From: Pedobacter puniceum
Lineage (GTDB): Bacteria; Bacteroidota; Bacteroidia; Sphingobacteriales; Sphingobacteriaceae
Direction of reading: 5' to 3'
DNA: 64,000 nt
Assembly: GCF_009674685.1 (NCBI RefSeq)
Contig: NZ_WKJI01000001.1
Location: forward strand, 310,001-374,000
Part shown: piece after piece, positions 19,668 through 29,404 of the stretch
Position numbering within the stretch: position 1 is the first letter of the stretch
Layout: every line of letters starts with the position of its first letter
Program-made: the position numbers and the translations under genes
The notes under the pieces: generated by a model
The model's input: only the letters and a program-made list of their open reading frames with translations
What the model was told of the DNA's origin: nothing
Databases searched by the model: none

Positions 19668-21377
19668 TTATCTAAAGAAGGTTAATTGAATTGTTTTTGT
19701 ATTCTTTTTCATATCGCTAACAACTAAGGTAAAGGTATGTTTGCCAAAACCTGTTCTTTCGTCAAAGTTGTGCCAAAGCAGCCCTTTTTTATAATCGTAT
19801 TCCATTAAAATCCATTTGCCATTAATGTATCCTTTAAAATCTCTTATTCCTGATAAATTATCATTTATTTTTACAGAAATAGCTTTTTGTAAAGAAAGAT
19901 TAGCGTTATTGCTGATGTTAATAGGCATTACACTAGGGGCAATAGTATCAACCTTTAAATAAAACTTACCAAATGTTTTTGGATACGCTCTAATATAATC
20001 ATTTACAATATCTCCACCTTGGTAAACACCGTTTTCATTTACAATAACTAATTTATCTTTTACCTTATTTAAAGAAGTATCAGCTTTTATTAAAAGTTCA
20101 AAAGCTTGATGTAAAGGAGTTAATTTATTATGAATGGTATGTACAGGCGATAAGCTAAAGGCTGTTTTTGGTGATTTAGAATAAGTAAAATCAACATCAT
20201 CATAAAAGCTTCCTTTGGCAAACTTGATAACGATGTCTTCCTTAGTAATGATGTTTTCTTGTTCTTGATTTAGCAGTGTTTCTTTAACTTTGTAAGGTGC
20301 GGCTAATTGGGTATCGATACTTTTAATTTTAAAGTTTAAAACAGATTCATTTCCGTTTGCATCTTTAATTAAATATTTGATATCATGTATGTTGTTATCC
20401 TGTAAATAAATAAGTCCATTATTTACTAAGGTTTTATGGAAGCTTGTTTTGCCTCCTTTAGTTATAAAACCTTTCTCTATCATTCTGCCTGATGATATTT
20501 TACTTGGATAATCTATGTAAGCGTTTACGGTTCTGGTTTGGTCAAAGTAAAATTGGTCTGCCTGGGTTTCATAAATTTTCTCATTATCTAACCAAATGGT
20601 AGTGCTATAAACACCATTTCTATTTCCAGATCCATTCATGATATCATTAGTCATAATACCTAATCCAATCTTTCCGGAAACGTTAATTACACTAACCTTG
20701 TTTAAAGTATATTTTCCATTTGCACCTATGGTTTGGAAGTACTGTTTTTGGGTAAACTCGTTAAACGGAGCATTATTAATTTTATAAATGTACAATCCGT
20801 TGATTTGAGGTTTTATATCATCTTGAATTTTAACACCCAATAGTAAAGGATTTAAAGTTTGTTCTGTCTTAGTATTTCTAAGTTCAAAATGTAAATGCGG
20901 ACCTGCAGAACCTCCGGTATTGCCAGACCATGCAATGATTTCTCCTTTTTTAACAGGTATTTCTATAGGGGTGAGTGGGAAATCTGCTTCAAAAGTTTCT
21001 TTAAGATACTGATAGTTTTTAATCGCCAGGCTTATTTTATCATTAAACCTCTGCAAATGCGCATAAACACTAGTTAATCCGTTTGGATGATTGATGTAAA
21101 CTGCGTTCCCAAAGCCACCAATTTGTACTCTTAATCTCGAAATATAGCCATCTGCGACAGCATAAACAGGATAACCTTCTCTTTGATTAGTTTTAATATC
21201 AATCCCAGAATGAAAATGATTTGTTCTTATCTCTCCAAAAGTTCCTGATAAAAGTAATTTGATATCTAAAGGATTTATAAAATAATTAGATGGTATTTCT
21301 GGAAGTTTATCTTGCTGAGAAAAAGAACAAATTGGAGATAAACAAAATAAAAGTAATGCGGCTTTAACCAATCTCAT
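19668..21377 (-). CDS. M23 family metallopeptidase
   Basis: RTNHFHSGIDIKTNQREGYPVYAVADGYISRL; AWSGNTGGSAGPHLHFELR. Confidence 0.92.
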   Translation of the reverse strand: MRLVKAALLLFCLSPICSFSQQDKLPEIPSNYFINPLDIKLLLSGTFGEIRTNHFHSGIDIKTNQREGYPVYAVADGYISRLRVQIGGFGNAVYINHPNGLTSVYAHLQRFNDKISLAIKNYQYLKETFEADFPLTPIEIPVKKGEIIAWSGNTGGSAGPHLHFELRNTKTEQTLNPLLLGVKIQDDIKPQINGLYIYKINNAPFNEFTQKQYFQTIGANGKYTLNKVSVINVSGKIGLGIMTNDIMNGSGNRNGVYSTTIWLDNEKIYETQADQFYFDQTRTVNAYIDYPSKISSGRMIEKGFITKGGKTSFHKTLVNNGLIYLQDNNIHDIKYLIKDANGNESVLNFKIKSIDTQLAAPYKVKETLLNQEQENIITKEDIVIKFAKGSFYDDVDFTYSKSPKTAFSLSPVHTIHNKLTPLHQAFELLIKADTSLNKVKDKLVIVNENGVYQGGDIVNDYIRAYPKTFGKFYLKVDTIAPSVMPINISNNANLSLQKAISVKINDNLSGIRDFKGYINGKWILMEYDYKKGLLWHNFDERTGFGKHTFTLVVSDMKKNTKTIQLTFFR

Positions 21378-21388
21378 GAGAAATATTA

Positions 21389-22000
21389 TTATTTAATTTC
21401 GAAGTTCAAAAGTTCCTGATCTTCAATATAACCTTTTAGTTTATCGCCAATATTAATTTTACCTACACCTGCAGGAGTACCTGTAAAAATTAAATCGCCT
21501 TTTTTTAAAGTGAAATATTGTGAAGCAAAACAAATGATATCATCAAAACTAAACATCATTTGGCTTGTATTTCCTTGTTGTTTTAGCTCGTTATTGATTT
21601 TTAAAGAGAAATTTAAATCGTTCAAATTTTTAAAATTTTGGATAGGCAAGAATTCACTTATAGGTGCCGAGTTGTCAAAACCTTTGGCTAATACCCATGG
21701 TAATCCTTTAGATTTTAATTCAGATTGTAAATCCCGAGCGGTAAAATCTATGCCCAAACCTATTTCTTCATAATATTTATTTGCAAATTTCTTAGCAATA
21801 TGTTTTCCCTCTTTTGAAATCTTCAAGACCAGTTCAATTTCATAATGAATATCTTTAGAAAAATCTGGATGATAGAAAGGTTTGTTACCTTTTAGTAAAG
21901 CTGTATCCGGCATCATAAAGATTACGGGCTTTTCTGGTACATCGTTATTTAATTCTTTTGCATGCTCTGCATAATTACGTCCAATGGCTATTATTTTCAT
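21389..22000 (-). CDS. fumarylacetoacetate hydrolase family protein
   Basis: MKIIAIGRNYAEHAKELNN; GDLIFTGTPAGVGKINIGDKL. Start trimmed from 22024 to M9. Confidence 0.92.
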   Translation of the reverse strand: MKIIAIGRNYAEHAKELNNDVPEKPVIFMMPDTALLKGNKPFYHPDFSKDIHYEIELVLKISKEGKHIAKKFANKYYEEIGLGIDFTARDLQSELKSKGLPWVLAKGFDNSAPISEFLPIQNFKNLNDLNFSLKINNELKQQGNTSQMMFSFDDIICFASQYFTLKKGDLIFTGTPAGVGKINIGDKLKGYIEDQELLNFEIK

Positions 22001-22024
22001 ATCATTAAGTGTGTTGATAAACAA

Positions 22025-22055
22025 AAAAGCCCCAATTGTATTACAATTGGGGCTT
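22025..22055 (-). terminator. intrinsic terminator downstream of the type A CTD gene
   Basis: aagccccaattgta-tt-acaattggggctt with minus-strand T tract. Confidence 0.85.
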
Positions 22056-22071
22056 AAAGTTAAATCTTTAT

Positions 22072-22623
22072 TTATAATACCGAGATTCTTTTGATAACTG
22101 ATTCTGAACCAGCAACTACTCTAACAAAATATAAACCGCTACTTAGTTTAGTGTTTAAATTAAAAGAGTTTATCTGCTCGCCAGCAGCAACTTTTTGAGA
22201 TAGAAGTGTAACCACTTCATTTCCTAATACATCTAAGATTTTTACCGTTACCTGGTTTTCTTTACTAAGCGTGTAGGCAATATTTATTTGCGTTGAAATT
22301 GGATTAGGATAGATTCTAACATTATCTAGAGGCTTTTGAGCATCTAAATTAGTATTTATACTCTTATTGCTTTTTAATGTTAAGTTTTTATTTGAAGTAT
22401 TGATAGATTTTATAGCAGAAACTTTTATCATAAATGATTGAAAATCTGCGGCAACCGGAGGTAAGAAAATTGGTCTATTTGGCCTGCTATCTTTTAACTT
22501 GATAGTGGTTTTAGTAGTATCAATAATACTTTTTAGATCGTTTACAACAGCAAAAGATACACTAGTGTAAAGCACAATAGTGATAGCCATTATTAACGTA
22601 ACTAAAGAGTATTTATTTTTCAT
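22072..22623 (-). CDS. short T9SS type A sorting domain-containing protein
   Basis: C-terminus VRIYPNPISTQINIAYTLSKENQVTVKILDVLGNEVVTLLSQKVAAGEQINSFNLNTKLSSGLYFVRVVAGSESVIKRISVL. Confidence 0.92.
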   Translation of the reverse strand: MKNKYSLVTLIMAITIVLYTSVSFAVVNDLKSIIDTTKTTIKLKDSRPNRPIFLPPVAADFQSFMIKVSAIKSINTSNKNLTLKSNKSINTNLDAQKPLDNVRIYPNPISTQINIAYTLSKENQVTVKILDVLGNEVVTLLSQKVAAGEQINSFNLNTKLSSGLYFVRVVAGSESVIKRISVL

Positions 22624-22639
22624 ACCTTATATCTCACCT

Positions 22640-22647
22640 CAAAAATA
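22640..22647 (-). promoter_or_regulatory. Bacteroidota -7 box (TATTTTTG) upstream of type A CTD gene
   Basis: 16 nt before ATG on minus strand. Confidence 0.4.
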
Positions 22648-22759
22648 TAAATAAAATTATAACAATAATTAAACTTCCGTAAAAAAGGCTGTTTTTTTAA
22701 CAGAATTTAACATCTTAAAATCTTTAATTTTTAACTCGTACGTAAAAATGCGTCTAAGG

Positions 22760-22790
22760 TTGTGTTTGTTAAGAAGTTGAATTACTTTTG
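22760..22790 (+). promoter_or_regulatory. Bacteroidota promoter of kup: TTG-N20-TACTTTTG
   Basis: TTG at 22760-22762, TActTTTG at 22783-22790, upstream of probable GTG start at 22812. Confidence 0.6.
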
Positions 22791-22811
22791 TGCCTAACTA
22801 AACAAATTAAT

Positions 22812-24749
22812 GTGTCTGCACATAAAGATTTAAATAAATTAACCGCGGCTGGTGTTCTCATCAGTTTAGGTATTATCTACGGTGATATTGGTACTTCTCC
22901 TTTATATGTTTTTAAAGCAATTATTGGAGATAGAGTGATTACTAAAGAACTCATTTATGGTGGTTTAAGTTGTGTTTTTTGGACTTTAACCTTGCAAACT
23001 ACTCTTAAGTATGTAATCATTACTCTAAAAGCTGATAATAAAGGTGAGGGTGGGATTTTTTCTCTTTACTCATTAGTTAAAAGAAAAGCTAAATGGCTTA
23101 TTGTCCCGGCTATTATAGGCGGTTGTGCTTTACTTGCAGATGGTATAATTACACCTCCAATTACAGTTTCATCTGCTATAGAGGGACTAGAAATTCTTTA
23201 TCCAGGTTTACAAACTATTCCTATTGTAATAGGAATAATAACAGGTTTATTTATCATTCAACAATTTGGAACTTCATTAGTAGGTAAAGCGTTTGGACCA
23301 ATTATGTTTATTTGGTTTAGTATGATGGGTGTTTTAGGTATAAGTTATTTGATGAAGTCTCCTGATATTATTGAAGCAATAAATCCCTATTATGCTTATA
23401 ATTTGCTAGTAACTTATCCAGAAGCATTGGCAATTTTAGGAGCTGTTTTTCTATGTACAACCGGTGCAGAGGCTTTATACTCTGATTTAGGGCATTGTGG
23501 TAGAAGTAATATCCGAATTAGTTGGATATATGTTAAAAGTTGTTTATTACTAAATTATTTAGGTCAGGGTGTTTATTTAATGCGCTTACAGAATGAGTTA
23601 TTAGATGACAGAAATCCATTTTACAGGATGATGCCAGACTGGTTTCTAATAGTTGGTATTGCAACGGCTACTGTAGCAGCTGTCATTGCTAGTCAGGCGT
23701 TAATTTCAGGCTCTTTTACTTTAATTTCTGAAGCAGTAAGATTAAATATTTGGCCAAAAGTGAAAATTAATTATCCAACAGAACAAAAGGGTCAATTATA
23801 TGTGCCCAGTATGAATTGGTTGTTATGGGTAGGGTGTATAGTAGTCGTTTTATACTTTAAAAAATCAGAGCATATGGAGGCAGCCTATGGACTTTCCATA
23901 ACTATTGCTATGCTCATGACAACTATTTTATTATCAACTTATCTCAGTAAAAAGAAATATCCCATTTATCTTATTGTCTTATTTTTGGCGGTTTACATAA
24001 GTATAGAGGGCGTATTTTTTGTAGGTAATATGGCTAAATTCTTTCATGGGGGCTGGTTTACCGTATTACTTGGTGGTATATTATTTTCTGTCATGTGGGC
24101 TTGGTATTCAGCAAGGAAAATCAAAAATAGGTTCTTGAAATTTGTTGAGATAGAGCAATATTACGATATTATAAAAGAGCTTAGTGAGGATGAATCTGTG
24201 CCTAAATATGCATCGCAATTAGTTTATCTTACAAGTGCTAATTTCCCGTCAGAAATAGAATCTAAAATTATATACTCTATTCTTCAAAAGAAACCTAAAA
24301 GAGCTGATGTTTACTGGTTAGTTCACGTTGATGTTGTTGATGAGCCTTATAGATGTGAATATAAAGTGGAGCATCTGGTTGAAGGTAAGTTAATCAGGAT
24401 AGATTTTAAACTAGGTTTTAGAATAGAACAAAAAATTAGTGCTTTGTTTAGAAAAGTAGTAGAAGATTTAGTTAAGAACGATGAGGTTGATATTACCAGC
24501 CATTATAAATCGCTTAACAAGCATAAAATAGTTGGCGATTTTAGATTCGTAGTTTTAGAAAAGACACTTTCTAGAGCTAACAATTTATCTTTTTGGGATA
24601 AGCTTATTATGGGGTATTACTTTAACCTGAAAAAGGTCAGCTTATCTGAAGAAAAAGGCTTTGGCTTAGATTTAAGTTTTGTAACCCTTGAAAAAGTTCC
24701 ATTAATGGTTACGCAAACAGAGAAAATTGATATTGTGAGAATAAACTAG
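22812..24749 (+). CDS. kup: potassium transporter Kup
   Basis: KLTAAGVLISLGIIYGDIGTSPLYVFKAI; track start 22788 overlaps the -7 box, so GTG 22812 is preferred. Confidence 0.93.
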   Translation: MSAHKDLNKLTAAGVLISLGIIYGDIGTSPLYVFKAIIGDRVITKELIYGGLSCVFWTLTLQTTLKYVIITLKADNKGEGGIFSLYSLVKRKAKWLIVPAIIGGCALLADGIITPPITVSSAIEGLEILYPGLQTIPIVIGIITGLFIIQQFGTSLVGKAFGPIMFIWFSMMGVLGISYLMKSPDIIEAINPYYAYNLLVTYPEALAILGAVFLCTTGAEALYSDLGHCGRSNIRISWIYVKSCLLLNYLGQGVYLMRLQNELLDDRNPFYRMMPDWFLIVGIATATVAAVIASQALISGSFTLISEAVRLNIWPKVKINYPTEQKGQLYVPSMNWLLWVGCIVVVLYFKKSEHMEAAYGLSITIAMLMTTILLSTYLSKKKYPIYLIVLFLAVYISIEGVFFVGNMAKFFHGGWFTVLLGGILFSVMWAWYSARKIKNRFLKFVEIEQYYDIIKELSEDESVPKYASQLVYLTSANFPSEIESKIIYSILQKKPKRADVYWLVHVDVVDEPYRCEYKVEHLVEGKLIRIDFKLGFRIEQKISALFRKVVEDLVKNDEVDITSHYKSLNKHKIVGDFRFVVLEKTLSRANNLSFWDKLIMGYYFNLKKVSLSEEKGFGLDLSFVTLEKVPLMVTQTEKIDIVRIN

Positions 24750-24771
24750 GTGCTTACAACCTAGTTTATTC
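24739..24771. terminator. bidirectional hairpin containing both convergent stop codons
   Basis: gaataaactaggt-gcttaca-acctagtttattc, 13 bp perfect stem. Confidence 0.75.
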
Positions 24772-24979
24772 TTAATATTACTGAGTGAGCATTTAGTGTT
24801 TCTAAGCTTGCTCTTTTTGTGATTTCTTTACTTTTATTTCTTTTTGATTTTAGGATTAGCGCTGCTTCATCTTTAGATTTTGCAAATCCTTCAGGGTTTG
24901 TTTTTTTCCAATAATACTCATTCATGCAATAATAAACCCCGCTACAAGTTAAAAAAACTGATATAATTAAAACTTTCAT
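24761..24979 (-). CDS. small hypothetical membrane/lipoprotein-like protein
   Basis: 72 aa, hydrophobic N-terminus MKVLIISVFLTCSGVYYC; shares terminator hairpin with kup. Confidence 0.4.
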   Translation of the reverse strand: MKVLIISVFLTCSGVYYCMNEYYWKKTNPEGFAKSKDEAALILKSKRNKSKEITKRASLETLNAHSVILRIN

Positions 24980-25248
24980 ATTGTATTAGTTTAGGATTAA
25001 CTATAGTCAATTTTAAGTCCTAAAAATTTAAATGATTATTTCAAAAGAAATTTTGAGTCATGTATTTTTTGTAAAAGACTGATATTCAGTACTTTAGCTA
25101 TGTTTTGTCTTAACTTGTAGGTAAGAATGAGAAATGGTTGCCCTAAAATGTAGAATATTCTCAATAACCTCCTTAAACTTTAAATTTTAAGAGATTTTAG
25201 GTCTATGAGTAATATTGTTGAATATTGGGGAATTTATTGGCTTTGTCT

Positions 25249-26964
25249 CTAATTTATCTGTTGGTTAAGTTTGCTTTTTCTTATACCATAGCAGAAGTAA
25301 ACAATAAGACCTATACCTAGCCAAATCAAAAATCTTAGCCAATTGGTATAACCAAGTTCAGTCATTAAATAACTACAGCTTAAAAGCCCTAAAACAGGTA
25401 TCAGGGAAAGATTTTTTGCGTAGGATAACACCGCCATACATACAGCTAAAATTACAAAGAGATAGAAAGGAATTTGTTCTTTAATGAAATCCCAACCTTT
25501 GGTAAATGAGAAAAGAGTTAATATTTCGTTATAAAAGGCTATTCCTAAAATAGTAATCAATAAAGGTATGATGTATTTTCCGTTGATATAAGGCATTTTA
25601 AATCTCTTTCTACTGCCTTCAGTTTCTTGTTCTTTTGGTAATAGTAAAACGCCGCCACAAACCAATACGAAGGCAAATAAGGTACCTATACTTGTTAAGT
25701 CTGTTACCTCTGTTAAGTTCATAAATAAAGCGGGTATAGCTACTACAAGTCCAGTTACTATAGTAGAAAAAGATGGTGTTTTAAACTTAGGATGTATTCT
25801 AGAAAATGCTTTTGGTAAAAGCCCATCTCGACTCATACTCATCCAAATTCTAGGTTGCCCCATTTGAAATATCAGTAAAACACTTGCAGTTGCTATAACA
25901 GCACTTACCGAAATGATATAGCCAATTTGATTTAGCCCTACTCTTTCAAAAACAAATGCCAAAGGGTCTGCAACTTGAAGCTCTTTATAATTTACCATAC
26001 CGGTAAGTACTAAAGCAATTAATATGTAAAGTACAGTACAGATTACTAAAGAATAAATCATCCCTTTTGGAAGATCTTTTTGAGGGTTCTCACATTCTTC
26101 AGCAGTAGTTGATATAGCATCAAAACCTATATAAGCGAAGAAAACGCCAGACACACCTTTCATCATACCGCTAAACCCATTAGGTAAAAACGGATGCCAA
26201 TTTGCAGGTGTTACATAAAAGAAACCTACTACAATAACAGCTAAAACCACAAGTATCTTTAGAATAACCATTGCATTTGTAGCTTTTTTAGTTTCTTTAA
26301 TTCCAATATAAACCAAAAATGTTATTAAAAATACAATTAATAAGGCAGGTACATCAGCGATGATTTTTAAGCCTCCAATGCTTGGGGCGCTTGTCCATGC
26401 TTGGGCTGCATTTAAGGTGTTTTCACTTAAAGTACCTAATGAAGAACCACTTTTGCTTAAAGCCATTACTTCTTCATTAGCCTTAAAAGCACTTAGATAA
26501 TCCATGGTAAGATAAGCAGGTATGTGGATGTTAAATCCTTGTAAAAGATTTACAAAATAACCACTCCATGATATAGCTACTGCAATATTACCAATAGCAT
26601 ATTCCATTAATAAATCCCAGCCAATTATCCAGGCGATGAGTTCTCCGAAGGATGCATAAGCATAAGTATATGCACTGCCAGAAACTGGTATTCTTGATGC
26701 AAATTCTGCATAACAAAGAGCAGAAAAACCACAAGTTACCGCTGTTAAAATAAAGAGTATTGAAACACCTGGGCCTCCATTATAAGAAGCTTCACCAATT
26801 GTAGAGAATATACCTGCCCCAATAACAGCAGCTATACCCATAAAAGTGAGGTCTTTTACTTTTAAAACTTTATTTAGTCCATGATTTTCTCCGTCGCCGA
26901 AGCCTTCTTGGCTATCTTGAAGTATTTTGGCAATACTTTTCTTCCTTAATAAATCTTTCTTCAT
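25249..26964 (-). CDS. amino acid permease (APC family)
   Basis: LTFMGIAAVIGAGIFSTIGEASYNGGPGVSILF; GVFFAYIGFDAISTTAEECENPQKDLPKG. Confidence 0.93.
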   Translation of the reverse strand: MKKDLLRKKSIAKILQDSQEGFGDGENHGLNKVLKVKDLTFMGIAAVIGAGIFSTIGEASYNGGPGVSILFILTAVTCGFSALCYAEFASRIPVSGSAYTYAYASFGELIAWIIGWDLLMEYAIGNIAVAISWSGYFVNLLQGFNIHIPAYLTMDYLSAFKANEEVMALSKSGSSLGTLSENTLNAAQAWTSAPSIGGLKIIADVPALLIVFLITFLVYIGIKETKKATNAMVILKILVVLAVIVVGFFYVTPANWHPFLPNGFSGMMKGVSGVFFAYIGFDAISTTAEECENPQKDLPKGMIYSLVICTVLYILIALVLTGMVNYKELQVADPLAFVFERVGLNQIGYIISVSAVIATASVLLIFQMGQPRIWMSMSRDGLLPKAFSRIHPKFKTPSFSTIVTGLVVAIPALFMNLTEVTDLTSIGTLFAFVLVCGGVLLLPKEQETEGSRKRFKMPYINGKYIIPLLITILGIAFYNEILTLFSFTKGWDFIKEQIPFYLFVILAVCMAVLSYAKNLSLIPVLGLLSCSYLMTELGYTNWLRFLIWLGIGLIVYFCYGIRKSKLNQQIN

Positions 26965-27035
26965 ATTGAAATCTCAACAAAATAAAGATTATTGAACCAT
27001 TTAGAGAAGGAAAATGAAAAAATGAGCTATAATTT

Positions 27036-27938
27036 TTACATCCACTCTATCAGTGATACGCCTAAACCTACAATTGTTTGTTTATGGTTGTAGTCTATCA
27101 TGGTTTCGCCATAACCTTCAAATAATTGTAAATGTCCTTTTAAATAGCCTTTTATAGGGAAAGCCCAATCTAGTTGGATGTTCCCTCTGTTGGATTTATT
27201 TAATGAATGACGACCAATAAGTGTAAAGATGTGTTTGCCTTTAGAGTGTATAACTGTCATATCTCCTCTGCCGGTATAATCTGAAATAGATGGATTTTCG
27301 TCTTCTTCGTCTTTAAGTCTTAACCATGGTCTGATATAAACTTGCCAGTTTTGTTTTTCAAATGCGGTATGAAAAATAATTCTGTTCCAGCTTCTAGATA
27401 GAGGAACAATTCTTCCGTTTGATTGATGGTTTAAAGCAATTCCAATCATTTTGTTTTCAAAGCCTAATAATTTAAATTTTGTAGGAAAATTTAAAATAAC
27501 TTCCGGCTCGTAATTGGTTTCTCTAAAAGGTCTTGATAAATCTGAATTATAAACCTGCCAGTGTGATTTTTGGGTGTAAGCAACCCATACATCTCCATAA
27601 CCATTAAATAAGCCTTCTATAACTTTTGATTTAAAACTAAGTTGGATTTTAGCTTCTACCTTGTTGTAGGGTACTACAAGAGGTAAGACATAATCGGGGT
27701 TTTCACTAGCTGGTTGGAAATTTGGATTTGTACTAAATCTAGTAGGTAGAACGTAAGTTGGCTTGTAAGGAAGAATTAAAAAAGTACCTTTTCTTGTGGT
27801 TGAGTCTAATTCCCAATTATCAGACAAGGTTCTTCTGAGGTCTCCATTTGCAAAAACAGGATCAAAGGCTTGAGCAAATATATTTGTATAAATAGCAATT
27901 AAGAAAAAGAAAAGTGAGAGTATGGAAAATTGTTTCAT
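27036..27938 (-). CDS. pldA: outer membrane phospholipase A
   Basis: ALNHQSNGRIVPLSRSWNRI matches the HxSNG catalytic region; barrel-like body with signal peptide. Confidence 0.87.
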   Translation of the reverse strand: MKQFSILSLFFFLIAIYTNIFAQAFDPVFANGDLRRTLSDNWELDSTTRKGTFLILPYKPTYVLPTRFSTNPNFQPASENPDYVLPLVVPYNKVEAKIQLSFKSKVIEGLFNGYGDVWVAYTQKSHWQVYNSDLSRPFRETNYEPEVILNFPTKFKLLGFENKMIGIALNHQSNGRIVPLSRSWNRIIFHTAFEKQNWQVYIRPWLRLKDEEDENPSISDYTGRGDMTVIHSKGKHIFTLIGRHSLNKSNRGNIQLDWAFPIKGYLKGHLQLFEGYGETMIDYNHKQTIVGLGVSLIEWM

Positions 27939-27980
27939 AGAAATTATTTAAATAAATATAAAACAATTTTTGTTTGAAGT

Positions 27981-28014
27981 ATCCAAGAAGTTGGATGATT
28001 ACAACTTCTTGGAT
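27981..28014 (-). terminator. hairpin downstream of the Dabb gene
   Basis: atccaagaagttg-gatgatta-caacttcttggat, 13 bp stem; weak minus-strand T tail. Confidence 0.55.
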
Positions 28015-28021
28015 TATTTTC

Positions 28022-28318
28022 TTAAAGAGAATCGTAAATGATTACCTTTTCAAATAAAACTCTAAACTCGTCTAAAAAAGCTAAATGAACCGGATGAGTT
28101 TGATAAACATCATGGCCTGCTAAGTCCTCAAATAAAGTAATTAATGAGAAAGTGTAAGTGGTATCTACCACAGCTCTTTCTATAGGTGCTGGTGTACCAA
28201 CAAAAATAGATTTAACAGTTTCTACTTTTTCTAAAGATTCTAGTCCTTTACGGAAAGCACTTTTTTGTTCTTCGGTTGTATCGGCTTTAAGCCAAAATAA
28301 TACGTGATGAGTAAGCAT
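28022..28318 (-). CDS. Dabb family (stress-responsive alpha/beta barrel) protein
   Basis: MLTHHVLFWLKADTTEEQKSAFRKGLESLEKVETV..HPVHLAFLDEF. Confidence 0.88.
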   Translation of the reverse strand: MLTHHVLFWLKADTTEEQKSAFRKGLESLEKVETVKSIFVGTPAPIERAVVDTTYTFSLITLFEDLAGHDVYQTHPVHLAFLDEFRVLFEKVIIYDSL

Positions 28319-28335
28319 AAAGAATAAATTTTTGC

Positions 28336-28343
28336 CAAATATA
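28336..28343 (-). promoter_or_regulatory. Bacteroidota -7 box (TATATTTG) upstream of Dabb gene
   Basis: 17 nt before ATG on minus strand. Confidence 0.45.
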
Positions 28344-28406
28344 GCGTTTGGAAAAAATAAATTAGTATCGTTTGATAGTAAAAATATAAATACCGATATT
28401 TGTGGG

Positions 28407-29360
28407 ATGTGGGAAGTAGATTTATCATATAGAGAAGATTATAACTTAGTTTTTGAGCGGCTAAACTTTAAGCTAGAAAAACTTAAGGCTAGTAGGCCTT
28501 TACCCACAAGTGCTCTTAATAAAATAAGAGAGAGCTTAGTGCTAGAATGGACATATAACTCTAACTCGATAGAAGGTAATACGCTTAATTTAAGAGAAAC
28601 TCAGCTGGTAATTCAGGAAGGGATTACCATCAAGGGGAAATCTTTAAGAGAACATTTTGAAGCTTATAACCACGATAAAGCTATTGATTATTTATATGGG
28701 CTTGTTGATGAAAAGTACCGGTTAAGAGCCATCGATATTCTTTCTTTACATGGTTTGGTACTAAAAAGTATTGAGGATGATTTTGCTGGGAGGTTAAGAA
28801 ATGCTGGTGTAAGAATTTCTGGAGCTAACTTTATTCCGCCTAATGCAAATAAGGTTTCAGATTTGGTTGATGAACTTATTGATTTTGTTAACAATAATCC
28901 CTTAGGTTTAAATGATATTGAATTGGCTACGGTTTTTCATCACAAATTTGTTTGGATTCATCCTTTTTTTGATGGTAATGGAAGAACAGTACGTTTAGCC
29001 ATGAATTTATTATTAATGCGAAAAGGTTTTCCTCCCGCCATTATTTTAAAAAACGATAGGAAAAAATATTACGAAGCACTAAATCAAGCTAATAATGGTA
29101 ATTACGGTAAATTAATTTTATTGATTACCCAAGCTTTAGAGCGTACACTTAATATTTATTTAAATGCAATGCCAGGTGCTGATGATGGCTTTATGGAAAT
29201 AGCTTCTTTGGTACAAGAACCCGATTTTGGTTATGGCCAGGAGTACATAAGCTTACTTGCTAGGAGAGGTAAGATTGATGCCTATAAAGAAGGTAAAAAC
29301 TGGCTTACTTCTAAAGAAGCTGTATTGGAATATATGGCAAATAGAAAGCGTAAAAGGTAG
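28407..29360 (+). CDS. Fic family protein
   Basis: HPFFDGNGRTVR Fic motif; N-terminal SNSIEGN inhibitory motif. Start trimmed from 28332 to M26 (MWEVDLSYREDYN). Confidence 0.93.
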   Translation: MWEVDLSYREDYNLVFERLNFKLEKLKASRPLPTSALNKIRESLVLEWTYNSNSIEGNTLNLRETQLVIQEGITIKGKSLREHFEAYNHDKAIDYLYGLVDEKYRLRAIDILSLHGLVLKSIEDDFAGRLRNAGVRISGANFIPPNANKVSDLVDELIDFVNNNPLGLNDIELATVFHHKFVWIHPFFDGNGRTVRLAMNLLLMRKGFPPAIILKNDRKKYYEALNQANNGNYGKLILLITQALERTLNIYLNAMPGADDGFMEIASLVQEPDFGYGQEYISLLARRGKIDAYKEGKNWLTSKEAVLEYMANRKRKR

Positions 29361-29376
29361 TTTTGACTTATAAAAT

Positions 29377-29404
29377 AAAAAAGCCGGCTAAACCGGCTTT
29401 TTTG
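29377..29404. terminator. bidirectional terminator between fic and pepF
   Basis: aaaaaagccgg-ctaaa-ccggctttttt. Confidence 0.88.

Noticed and set aside
25000-25248. Possible structured ncRNA in the gap between the small ORF and the amino acid permease
   Set aside because: No strong hairpin or conserved motif could be seen by eye; would need comparative folding.
28332-29360. Classical Fic/antitoxin pair with the adjacent Dabb gene
   Set aside because: The Dabb gene is divergent and unrelated to Fic antitoxins; the inhibitory motif lies within the Fic protein itself.
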